Source: Opitutales bacterium (lineage in GTDB: Bacteria > Verrucomicrobiota > Verrucomicrobiia > Opitutales > Oceanipulchritudinaceae). Taken from it: a stretch of 64,000 bases of DNA. The notes beneath the pieces are model-generated. The model saw only the letters and a program-made list of their open reading frames with translations. It ran no database searches and had not been told where the DNA came from. Where the stretch lies: NCBI GenBank assembly GCA_007133065.1, contig SLNJ01000008.1:1-64000 (forward strand), in the 5' to 3' direction. Every line of letters starts with the position of its first letter. The first letter of the stretch is position 1. A program made the position numbers and the translations under genes. This document shows positions 56,833 through 64,000 of this stretch, piece by piece.

Positions 56833-57864
56833 CTAGTCAAGGCCATTGATCTCGTCGAGAATCCGCTGAAGACCCCATCGCTCGGGGAGCAGATTGTTCT
56901 CCCGAAGCCACGCGCTGTTGAATAAACGCGACAGGTAGCGTTGGGCGTCGTCGCACAAGACAGTTGCGATCACCTGGCCCTTGCCGCCCTTGAGCGCGGT
57001 CTTGAGCGCGCCGGCAACGTTGATCCCGGTGGAGGTCCCAAGGAGCAGGCCCTCGTGTTCGAGAAGATGATAGATGAGTTCGATCATGATCCGGTCGGGG
57101 ACGCGCACCGCATCATCAATCGGACTCCCCTCGACATTCTTCGTAACGCGCCCCTGCCCGATGCCCTCGGCGACGGAGTCGCCATCGTCGATATCGAGGT
57201 GTCCGTGCCGGAACCACGACCACATCGCCGCCCCCATCGGGTCGGCGCACATCGTGGTGATTGCAGCGTTGCGCTCCTTCAGAAACCGCGCAACACCGTT
57301 GAGCGTACCGCCGGTTCCCACGGCGGTGGCGAACCCGGTAATCTCCCCGTTGGTCTGCTCCCACAATTCCGGACCGGTGGTGCGGTAGTGAAACTCTGCG
57401 TTGGCTCGATTGTCGAACTGATTGGCCCAGAAGGCGCCGGGGAGTTCCTCCGCAAGGCGGGCGGCGATCTTGTTGTAGTTGCCCGGCTCCCGGTACGGAG
57501 CCGGGCAAACCGGGCGCACCTTTGCCCCCATCGCCCGAAGCAGGTTGATCTTCTCTTCGGATTGATCGTTCGGTATGACGATGACACAGTGGTACCCCTT
57601 GGCATTCGCCACCAGCGTCAACCCGATTCCGGTATTACCCGCGGTGCCCTCCACAATCGTTCCCCCGGGCTTCAACAGACCGCGCCGCTCGGCATCCTCG
57701 ATGATCCCCAAGGCGGCGCGATCCTTCACCGACCCGCCCGGATTCAGAAACTCCGCCTTCCCCAGTATCTCACACCCGGTCGCCTCGGAGAGCGTGGTGA
57801 GGCGGATCAACGGCGTGTTGCCGATCGCCCCGCAAAAACCATTTCGAATCGCAGTTGTCGTCAT
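56833..57864 (-). CDS. cysK: Cysteine synthase
   Basis: A 343-residue PLP enzyme forming cysteine from O-acetylserine and sulfide. The PLP lysine is in NPGGSVKDRAAL, the substrate loop is EGTAGNTGIGL, and the phosphate-binding glycines are AVGTGGTLNGVARFL. Similar sequences include CBS-like enzymes, so cystathionine synthesis cannot be excluded, but there is no heme or CBS-pair domain. The ATG at 57864 is chosen; the frame is open to 57915. It is divergent from hflK and heads the DUF4914 transcript. Confidence 0.85.
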   Translation of the reverse strand: MTTTAIRNGFCGAIGNTPLIRLTTLSEATGCEILGKAEFLNPGGSVKDRAALGIIEDAERRGLLKPGGTIVEGTAGNTGIGLTLVANAKGYHCVIVIPNDQSEEKINLLRAMGAKVRPVCPAPYREPGNYNKIAARLAEELPGAFWANQFDNRANAEFHYRTTGPELWEQTNGEITGFATAVGTGGTLNGVARFLKERNAAITTMCADPMGAAMWSWFRHGHLDIDDGDSVAEGIGQGRVTKNVEGSPIDDAVRVPDRIMIELIYHLLEHEGLLLGTSTGINVAGALKTALKGGKGQVIATVLCDDAQRYLSRLFNSAWLRENNLLPERWGLQRILDEINGLD

Positions 57865-58006
57865 AAGCGTGCGTATACCTTTGAATTTGGCGCAATTATT
57901 GGCAGGCACCGTCACGACTCAATCCATAAAAAGATGCACCCCACCGAATCAGTCGATTTCGCTCTCAAAACATTGACGCCGGCAGAGAGGGTGTAACACT
58001 GGCCCC

Positions 58007-58960
58007 ATGCGCATACAACTGCCCAACCAACAGGAGGTCGACATTCCGATTCTCCGATACCTTTGGATCCCCATTCTCTTTCTCGTGATCTTCCTGGGCG
58101 GCTCTATGGTCTACCAGGTCGAAGCCGAGGAGGAAGGGGTCCTGCTCCGCTTCGGGAAGCATGTCGAGACCGTCGGGCCCGGCCTGCACTTCAAGCTCTT
58201 CTACCCGGTCGATCAGATTTACAAGGTTCCCAGCCGGATCGTCGACGTCCAGCAGTTCGGCTACCGCTCGCGCGGCACCCGTCGGGAAGCCGATTACGCG
58301 GAGGAATCCTCGATGTTGACCGGGGATCTCAACATCGTACTCGCCGGGTTCGACGTCCAGTTCTCCCGCGAGGATCCCGCCCATTACCTGTTCAACGTCA
58401 AGGATCCGGTCGATACGCTGCGCGATATCTCGCAGTCCGTCATGCGAGAGATCATGGGCGACCGGGCCAGCATCCCGATTCTCACGATCGGGCGCACCGA
58501 GATCCAGATGCGGGCGCGTGAGCTGATTCAGGATTACGTCAACCGTTTCGCCATGGGTTTGCGGATCAACGAAGTGAACTTGATCTTCACCAGTCCGCCG
58601 GACCAGGTGCGCGCCGCGTTCAACGACCTCAACAAGGCCGAACAGGACGCCGTGCGATTCGTCGAGGAAGCCTCTCGCGAATATCAGGAGCGGGTGCCAC
58701 GCGCACGCGGCCAAGCCGAACGCATGGTTCTCGAAGCGCAGGGATTTCAGGAGCGCCGCGTGCGTACCGCCCGCGGCGATGCCGACCGCTTCATCAGTAT
58801 GCTCGAATCCTACGAGCTCGCGCCGGAGATCACCCGCACCCGCCTCTACCTCGAAAACCTCGAACGCCACGCGCCAAATCTGAAGGAAATCCTTGTCGTC
58901 GACGAAGACCTTCAGTCGGTTCTCCCCCTGCTCAACCTGCAAAGCTCTGAATCCCGATGA
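58007..58960 (+). CDS. hflK: HflK-type membrane protease modulator
   Basis: A 317-residue SPFH-domain protein. One N-terminal helix (LWIPILFLVIFLGGSMVYQV) precedes the band-7 domain with GVLLRFGKHVETVGPGLHF, and an alanine/arginine/glutamate coiled coil (RVPRARGQAERMVLEAQG). With HflC it forms a cage that shapes FtsH protease access. The glycine-rich N-terminus of E. coli HflK is missing. The stop overlaps hflC by four bases. Confidence 0.87.
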   Translation: MRIQLPNQQEVDIPILRYLWIPILFLVIFLGGSMVYQVEAEEEGVLLRFGKHVETVGPGLHFKLFYPVDQIYKVPSRIVDVQQFGYRSRGTRREADYAEESSMLTGDLNIVLAGFDVQFSREDPAHYLFNVKDPVDTLRDISQSVMREIMGDRASIPILTIGRTEIQMRARELIQDYVNRFAMGLRINEVNLIFTSPPDQVRAAFNDLNKAEQDAVRFVEEASREYQERVPRARGQAERMVLEAQGFQERRVRTARGDADRFISMLESYELAPEITRTRLYLENLERHAPNLKEILVVDEDLQSVLPLLNLQSSESR

Positions 58961-60075
58961 ACACCCGCTTCCACACCACCACACCCAACGACCACCCAGG
59001 CGCCGCCGGCGCCTGCCGGGGCAATGTCAGCATCGCGGTGCTCAGCGTCGTTGCCCTGCTCGCCCTCCTCGGCTTTCTGGCCACATTCTGCGTGTTTACC
59101 GTGAATCAATGGGAGCAGGCAGTCGTCACCGAATTCGGCCGGGTCACCGGCGACACCGTCACCGAAGCAGGGCTCCATTTCAAACGGCCCTGGCAGAAGG
59201 TCCAGAACTACGACAAACGCCTCCTCCGCTGGGACGGCAGCCAGACCACCGCGATCACCCGCGACCGGCGCACAATCCATGTCGATGTCACCGCTCGCTG
59301 GCGCATCGCCGACGCCCGCCGCTTCCGCGAAACGATCCGTTCCGAGCATCAGGCGGAGACCCGCTTGAACGGAATCATCGAGGGCGCCGTCAAGGACGAG
59401 ATCGCGAAATTCGACCTCTTTGAGGTGATCCGAAGCTCCAACCGGATCCTCGACACCAGCTATGAGGAGTTACGCGTCACGGTGGCCGAAGAGGACCTCG
59501 ATGACATCGACACCGACCAGCTCGCGACCCTGGGTGCCGAACTCCCCCGCCTCTCCACGGACGACGACGGCAACTACGCCGCCGGGCGCCCCATCGTCCT
59601 CCAGAACATCCTCACCGAGGCCCGCCGCCGACTCGAACAGGTCGGGCTCGGCATCCACCTTGAAGATGTCCTCGTCAAACAACTGAGCTACATCCGGGAG
59701 ATCGAGTCGAATGTCTACGCTCAGATGAATGCAGAGCTGCAAAAGATCGCCGCCGGATTCCGCTCGGGCGGGCGGCAGCGAGCGGAGGAACGCCTCGGTG
59801 AAATGCAGCGCGAGCTCGCGATTATCGAGAGCAGCGCCGTCGAGCGATCACAACGGATTCGCGGCGAAGCGGAGGGCGAAGCCATCGCGATCTATGCCGA
59901 GGCTTACAGCCGCGATCCCGATTTCTTCGGTCTGCTGCGCGGGCTCGAAGCCTACGAGAGTATTCTCGGCGACAACACCCGGATCATCCTGGGGACCGAC
60001 AGCCCGCTCTACCATCTGCTCAAGCATACCGGCGGAATAGCGCCGGAGGGAGGCTCCGGCGCACGCACACCCTGA
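58957..60075 (+). CDS. hflC: HflC-type membrane protease modulator
   Basis: A 372-residue partner of HflK. One membrane helix (ISIAVLSVVALLALLGFLAT region) is followed by the SPFH domain: AVVTEFGRVTGDTVTEAGLH, then RTIHVDVTARWRIADARRF. The coiled coil near 270-310 (RQRAEERLGEMQRELA) and the ending GDNTRIILGTDSPLYHLL are typical. A 40-residue insert near 175-205 (LDDIDTDQLATLGAELPR) is longer than usual. Coupled to hflK. Confidence 0.87.
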   Translation: MNTRFHTTTPNDHPGAAGACRGNVSIAVLSVVALLALLGFLATFCVFTVNQWEQAVVTEFGRVTGDTVTEAGLHFKRPWQKVQNYDKRLLRWDGSQTTAITRDRRTIHVDVTARWRIADARRFRETIRSEHQAETRLNGIIEGAVKDEIAKFDLFEVIRSSNRILDTSYEELRVTVAEEDLDDIDTDQLATLGAELPRLSTDDDGNYAAGRPIVLQNILTEARRRLEQVGLGIHLEDVLVKQLSYIREIESNVYAQMNAELQKIAAGFRSGGRQRAEERLGEMQRELAIIESSAVERSQRIRGEAEGEAIAIYAEAYSRDPDFFGLLRGLEAYESILGDNTRIILGTDSPLYHLLKHTGGIAPEGGSGARTP

Positions 60076-60181
60076 ACCGGTCGGCGGTCAACCCGGAGCG
60101 GCCACGCGGGGCAACACCGCGCTTCCACCCTGGAGACCCTCCGCGAGTTCAAGCCGTTGCCGGCCCGTAAACGGCATGGAT

Positions 60182-63100
60182 CTATAGCTCACGCCATCGG
60201 CCGGCCTGGTTACCGGTGAGGATGTAATATCGGGGATAGTGATCACGGCCGATCCACGCCCAGTGGGCTTCCGTGAAAGACCAGAAGTAGTAGCTCGCTT
60301 CGTCGTCCCCGAAGACGTAGACCCAGCTGCTGATACCGTGAAGGTACACAAACGGGAAGTGCCGGTCGTAGAGGTATCCGAGTTCGTTCCACTTCCATCC
60401 CTGCCCCATATCCAACGTCGAATCGGATTGATCGAAGATCGTGGCGGTTTCGATCTCCCGGCCCTCGAGGGTGAGGTTGTCGATGCGGTTGTTGCCTGCG
60501 GTCCCGCCCGATCCTGTGTCAAATGCCATCCGAATCGCAAAATCCGGATTGTCCGCCACGCCGTCACGATTTCTCAGGTCGAAACGGAACACCGTGGGGG
60601 CGCTGTTGGATAGCACCACGGTGTCGAGCGGCTCAAAGCTTGTACCATCAATCGTATAGCTGAGGTATTGGATTCCCGCTCCTTGGCCCGACCGGCGCGA
60701 CTCGTATTGCAGAACCGGTTGTTCATATCCGGTGGTGGGCAGCGCGATGGTGATGACGGCCCCGAGCGGGTTGTTGAGGCGCAGATGGGTGCCCGGTTCG
60801 TCGCCACCGCGTGCGTTCCCGCCGAAGAACTCCTGCCCGTCGTCGTAAGTGAGCATGCTGTCCGGCCCGAGCATCAGGGCGAGTTCGGCGCCGCCCATGG
60901 TATCGGTCGGTTCGACGAGAGCGCCGGGCTCGTTGAAGTTCCAATAATGAATGAGCGTGGACGGACGGGCCGGCTCGAAAATCGCCGTGACGGTCATTTC
61001 GGATTGCGGGAGGATGACGAGGGTGTCCGACGATTCACTCGGAAATTCCTCCCATCCCGCAAACTGAAATCCGGGGGCCGGGATGGCGCGCAGCCGAACC
61101 GAAACCCCGCCGAAATAGATCCCGGTCCACGGGTAAGGATCGGCGGCGACGCCGGGGGTCTCACCGGTAATCTCAATGCTGTTGACGCGGATGTATCCCC
61201 GATCGCTCCCGCCGGCGACATCGACAGTAATCGGGGTTGTAGCACCGAGTCCGAAGAACGATTGAATGTCATCGCGCATGTAGCCCGGGCGGTCGGTGGC
61301 GAAGCGGTAGACCCGGTTGCGCTCACTCAACCATCTCTGCATGCTCGGTTTTCCCCACCGGTTGAGGTGTTCAGGGACATAAGGCTCGACTTCGGCCTGG
61401 ATCTCCGCAAGCCGCGCCGTGGCAAATTCGGATGAAAAGACCGTGTTCAACAAGTCGGCAAACCGGTTGATAAAGTCGGTCCGGAATTCCGTGTTCTGGA
61501 GCATCCGACGCAGCGGAAGAGTCGCTGCGGGCGTGTTGGGGGCGTACGAAGGAACCGTCGATTTTGGGTTCAGGGCGGTCGCGTCGATATGATTGAGGCT
61601 GGTGCAGAAGATCAATCCGCTTCGATCGGGAGGCGCGTAGCCCGTGAGAAACCCGTAACTGTTGTCGACGTCGTAGAGCAGCCACCGCCATCGACCGTCC
61701 GCGTGCGGATGGCCTTTCCGGACCGTTTGCGAGCGCCAGAAGTCGGCATTCTTGCCCGGTTGGTCGATATTCATGTAGTAGACCTGCGCGATGTGATAGT
61801 CCCGGAAATTCGCAACATCGATCTGTTCGCGAACCAGACGGTAGTTGTCGGAATCGTCCATGTCTTCATCCGCCAGAAAATCGTAGAGATCCAGGTAGTC
61901 GGCATTCGATCCCTGTTTGACCGTGTCGATATCCGTCAGGATATCCGCATCGAGAACACCATATTCATGTTCCAGGTACTTGCCGTCGTAGCGGTCGCGG
62001 ATGTTGTGAATTCCCCAGTATTCCCCGTTGATGAAGACGACAACGGGCCGGTAATGCTGATGGGAAACGTCGGAGATGCCACGGATCAACGACTGCGCGA
62101 ATCCGTCGCGCATCGGCAGCTTCGCCCAATCGCTGCCGCCGCTTCTGAGGATCAACCGCTCAAAGGTACGGGTCGCCTTCTCACGAAAGATCGGGTAGTC
62201 AATGACCCGCTTCCCGTAACGACCGCGGGCGTAAATGCGCAGCGATTTGATCGGCGCGCGCCGGCTCCACCCGCCATGGATTCGGACCCCGACATCCTGC
62301 GCAAATCCCAAGGCGCCGTCTTCAAAGAACTCGATGTGCGATTCCCGTTCCCACTCCTCGCCTCGCTCGTGGTAATTGCCGTTCACGAAGAGACCGGTCC
62401 CGGGGTCGAAAAATGAGTCGTACCCGGACACGATGGAAACCACCGGCAGCGAGTAGCGCTGCTCGGCCTCCTGTCCGATGATATAACTGGCGGAGGTGAC
62501 GAGACTGGGCAGGTGGTCCGGCTTGAATGCGCGCAGGCGCAGGACGTTGATCTTATAAACCTCTTCGGCGGGCGGACCGGACCAGTTCCAGTAACCGCTG
62601 CCGGGAGTGGCGGTCGCGATCGTGGAGAGGTCGTTGGGGTCGCCCGTGCGGTCGGCCACGGAGATCGGCGCCGTATAGAGAGGGGAGTCAAGTGTCGGGC
62701 GGGACCCGTCGATCGTGTAGTGAATCTGCGCCTCGGCGAAATCCGGAACGAACGCCTCGACGTGTACCGTGTCAGCGTAGAACCCCGGTTCGTGGCTCAA
62801 CACCGGCATGGACACCGGTTCGTTGTAGCCCGGGCTCGTGTTCGCCGCGCCCGGGGTCGGTTCGTCGAAGTAGAACCACGCATCGGCTCCGTCGGGGACC
62901 CGCCCGTAGGAGATATCCCGGGGCACCGAGACCGGGTCGACCGAATCCTCGATCGTGCCGTCCGGAGCCGTCAGTTGAAGTGGTTCGCCGCCGGAACTGA
63001 GGCGGAAATTTGTGTGCAACGAAGCGGAGAGGTCTTTTCCGGAGGCCCAGACGATAAGAAACGCACCGGATTCCATGTCGACGTCTGGAAAGACCCAGCG

Positions 63101-63322
63101 GAACGGACGGGAGCGATCGTCGGTGAACCCGTACCCCTCAAGGTTTACCGTGTGCGGTCCGGCGTTGTACATCTCGATCCAATCCGCCGAGTCGCCGTCC
63201 CCGTCGACGAGCGTCGTGCTGTTCGAGGCGACGAACTCGTTGATTACAATGCGGCTGTCGAGGGAGAGCGCCAGAACGCTGAGCGCTGCGAGAACGGCGA
63301 GGGGAGAATGATGGCGGGGCAT
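60182..63322 (-). CDS. Large secreted CotH/lamin-tail-domain protein
   Basis: A 1046-residue exported protein. After a signal helix comes a lamin-tail domain (IVINEFVASNSTTLVDGDGD), a chitobiase-type beta-domain (EAQIHYTIDGSRPTLDSPLY) and a CotH-kinase-like domain (GGWSRRAPIKSLRIYARGRY, WLLYDVDNSYGFLTGY). A beta-rich region with repeat-like FAGWEEF and TVTAIFEPA follows. The last 75 residues are the aromatic module also seen in the GH16 and lyase-like proteins (FPFVYLHGISSWVYVFGDDE, WSFTEAHWAWIGRDHYP). Likely surface-located; kinase activity is not established. Confidence 0.8.
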   Translation of the reverse strand: MPRHHSPLAVLAALSVLALSLDSRIVINEFVASNSTTLVDGDGDSADWIEMYNAGPHTVNLEGYGFTDDRSRPFRWVFPDVDMESGAFLIVWASGKDLSASLHTNFRLSSGGEPLQLTAPDGTIEDSVDPVSVPRDISYGRVPDGADAWFYFDEPTPGAANTSPGYNEPVSMPVLSHEPGFYADTVHVEAFVPDFAEAQIHYTIDGSRPTLDSPLYTAPISVADRTGDPNDLSTIATATPGSGYWNWSGPPAEEVYKINVLRLRAFKPDHLPSLVTSASYIIGQEAEQRYSLPVVSIVSGYDSFFDPGTGLFVNGNYHERGEEWERESHIEFFEDGALGFAQDVGVRIHGGWSRRAPIKSLRIYARGRYGKRVIDYPIFREKATRTFERLILRSGGSDWAKLPMRDGFAQSLIRGISDVSHQHYRPVVVFINGEYWGIHNIRDRYDGKYLEHEYGVLDADILTDIDTVKQGSNADYLDLYDFLADEDMDDSDNYRLVREQIDVANFRDYHIAQVYYMNIDQPGKNADFWRSQTVRKGHPHADGRWRWLLYDVDNSYGFLTGYAPPDRSGLIFCTSLNHIDATALNPKSTVPSYAPNTPAATLPLRRMLQNTEFRTDFINRFADLLNTVFSSEFATARLAEIQAEVEPYVPEHLNRWGKPSMQRWLSERNRVYRFATDRPGYMRDDIQSFFGLGATTPITVDVAGGSDRGYIRVNSIEITGETPGVAADPYPWTGIYFGGVSVRLRAIPAPGFQFAGWEEFPSESSDTLVILPQSEMTVTAIFEPARPSTLIHYWNFNEPGALVEPTDTMGGAELALMLGPDSMLTYDDGQEFFGGNARGGDEPGTHLRLNNPLGAVITIALPTTGYEQPVLQYESRRSGQGAGIQYLSYTIDGTSFEPLDTVVLSNSAPTVFRFDLRNRDGVADNPDFAIRMAFDTGSGGTAGNNRIDNLTLEGREIETATIFDQSDSTLDMGQGWKWNELGYLYDRHFPFVYLHGISSWVYVFGDDEASYYFWSFTEAHWAWIGRDHYPRYYILTGNQAGRWREL

Positions 63323-63439
63323 AAAAGGAAAACGGGGGACTGTATTCAACACCTCCTGAAAACGGAGGTCCGGCCAGAACGCTTTCCTTCAGCCGGCGTT
63401 CACCTCTTGGTCGTCGGGCACAAAACGTTCAGAGCAGGG

Positions 63440-63691
63440 CTACCCCTGCTTTTTGCGGCGGAATTTCTGCTCGAACTTCTCGACGCGCCCGGCAGCGTCC
63501 ACGAAACGCTTCTCTCCGGTGTAGGCTGGATGCGAGGCACTGGTGACATCGCGCACAATCAGGTTGTACTCGACGCCATCGACGGTTTCCTTCTTGTCGG
63601 AGCGCATGGCCGAACGGGTGTAGAACTTGCGACCGGTCGAAACGTCCACGAAACAAGCCGGCTGAAGTTTGGGATGGATATCTGTTTTCAC
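63440..63691 (-). CDS. rpmE2: 50S ribosomal protein L31, type B (zinc-free)
   Basis: An 83-residue L31 starting KTDIHPKLQPACFVDVSTG and containing YNLIVRDVTSASHP. The zinc-binding cysteine set of type A L31 is absent. A GTG start at 63691 is chosen because GGAG lies eight bases upstream; a TTG at 63706 would miss it. It lies just downstream of rpmJ. Confidence 0.88.
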   Translation of the reverse strand: MKTDIHPKLQPACFVDVSTGRKFYTRSAMRSDKKETVDGVEYNLIVRDVTSASHPAYTGEKRFVDAAGRVEKFEQKFRRKKQG

Positions 63692-63719
63692 AATTCGAAT
63701 CTCCAAAAAGTAATCGAGC

Positions 63720-63845
63720 TCAACCCTGGCGCGCTTTAAAGCGGGGATTGGTCTTGCAGATGACGTACACGCGCCCGCGGCGACGCACGACCTGGCAATC
63801 CGGATGCCGTGTTTTCAAAGACTTCAGTGAAGATGCTACTTTCAT
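63720..63845 (-). CDS. rpmJ: 50S ribosomal protein L36
   Basis: A 41-residue ribosomal protein reading [17 protein letters not shown] then [20 protein letters not shown] and a short tail, closely matching the type B L36 pattern. The zinc ligands of type A L36 are incomplete, as in type B. Followed 28 bases later by rpmE2 on the same strand. Confidence 0.93.
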   Translation of the reverse strand: MKVASSLKSLKTRHPDCQVVRRRGRVYVICKTNPRFKARQG

Positions 63846-63931
63846 GGCGCGAAACGTGTTGATGAAAAACAATAGAACAAAGGACCTTGATGTCCCCGTG
63901 TCAACGCCGTTTCACAGGAATCTCGCAGTTC

Positions 63932-64000
63932 CTACTCGCGTAGTTTCCGGCCGGTGGCGAGCAGCCACCAGGCGATGCCGAGGCACAGGAGGACAGAGAC
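63932..64000 (-). CDS. C-terminal end of an unidentified membrane protein (partial)
   Basis: The minus-strand frame entering at the window edge reads VSVLLCLGIAWWLLATGRKL followed by RE and TAG. It is a hydrophobic helix with a short basic tail, the typical end of a membrane protein. It lies 86 bases before rpmJ. Confidence 0.4.
   Translation of the reverse strand, partial: VSVLLCLGIAWWLLATGRKLRE

Overview
The window is a GC-rich bacterial chromosome segment (by eye near 60% G+C) with tightly packed genes, many joined by ATGA stop/start overlaps. It most resembles the PVC superphylum, probably a marine Opitutae-type Verrucomicrobium. The reasons are the System II cytochrome c maturation genes, a Rho without the usual N-terminal helical domain, a PVC-style cassette of four pseudopilins, a DUF4914 protein, a CotH/lamin-tail secreted protein, and several polysaccharide-degrading exoenzymes that share an aromatic-rich C-terminal module. 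The assignment is inference. No insertion sequence, phage, integrase or CRISPR array was seen.

Layout. 0-24 kb is mostly housekeeping: resB/ccsA, tRNA-Arg, a flavin reductase, PPi-dependent phosphofructokinase, tyrS, yraN, a GAF-fused PilB/GspE ATPase, a lipoprotein cyclophilin, hisS, an HU/IHF protein, a ClpX-like unfoldase, menG/ubiE, tadA, Mn-type superoxide dismutase, two coupled CPA2 antiporters, a response regulator, a TrpB2/DapB-like pair, an M28 peptidase and heme farnesyltransferase.

24.4-31.7 kb is the most unusual region. An FNR/DNR-type box with exact class II spacing precedes an operon for a heme-copper oxidoreductase: a subunit I-like protein without the CuB His-His dyad, a 49-residue membrane peptide, a CuA subunit II, a B-type subunit I, a membrane-fused SCO protein, and one 718-residue polypeptide joining cytochrome b, a 2x[4Fe-4S] ferredoxin and an FlpD/MvhD-like domain. 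In subunit I the catalytic H-x3-Y tyrosine is Gln257. Together with the anaerobic-type promoter this points to a nitric oxide reductase rather than a terminal oxidase. The fused protein is a candidate electron-input module.

31.7-48 kb mixes carbohydrate and envelope genes: a decayed outer-membrane barrel gene, an alginate-lyase-type enzyme, 6-phosphogluconolactonase, an FAD monooxygenase, four pseudopilins, rho, an uncharacterised cytosolic protein with hisF, a GH43-like hydrolase, two duplicated GH16 enzymes, a toroid-type lyase candidate and rhaM. 48-64 kb holds a UppP-like protein with an altered active site, an ATP-grasp-like protein behind prfB (with its programmed +1 frameshift), an APS kinase with a degenerate sulfurylase-like half, ald, a cysK-DUF4914-kinase-like operon, hflK/hflC, a large CotH protein and the ribosomal protein genes rpmJ and rpmE.
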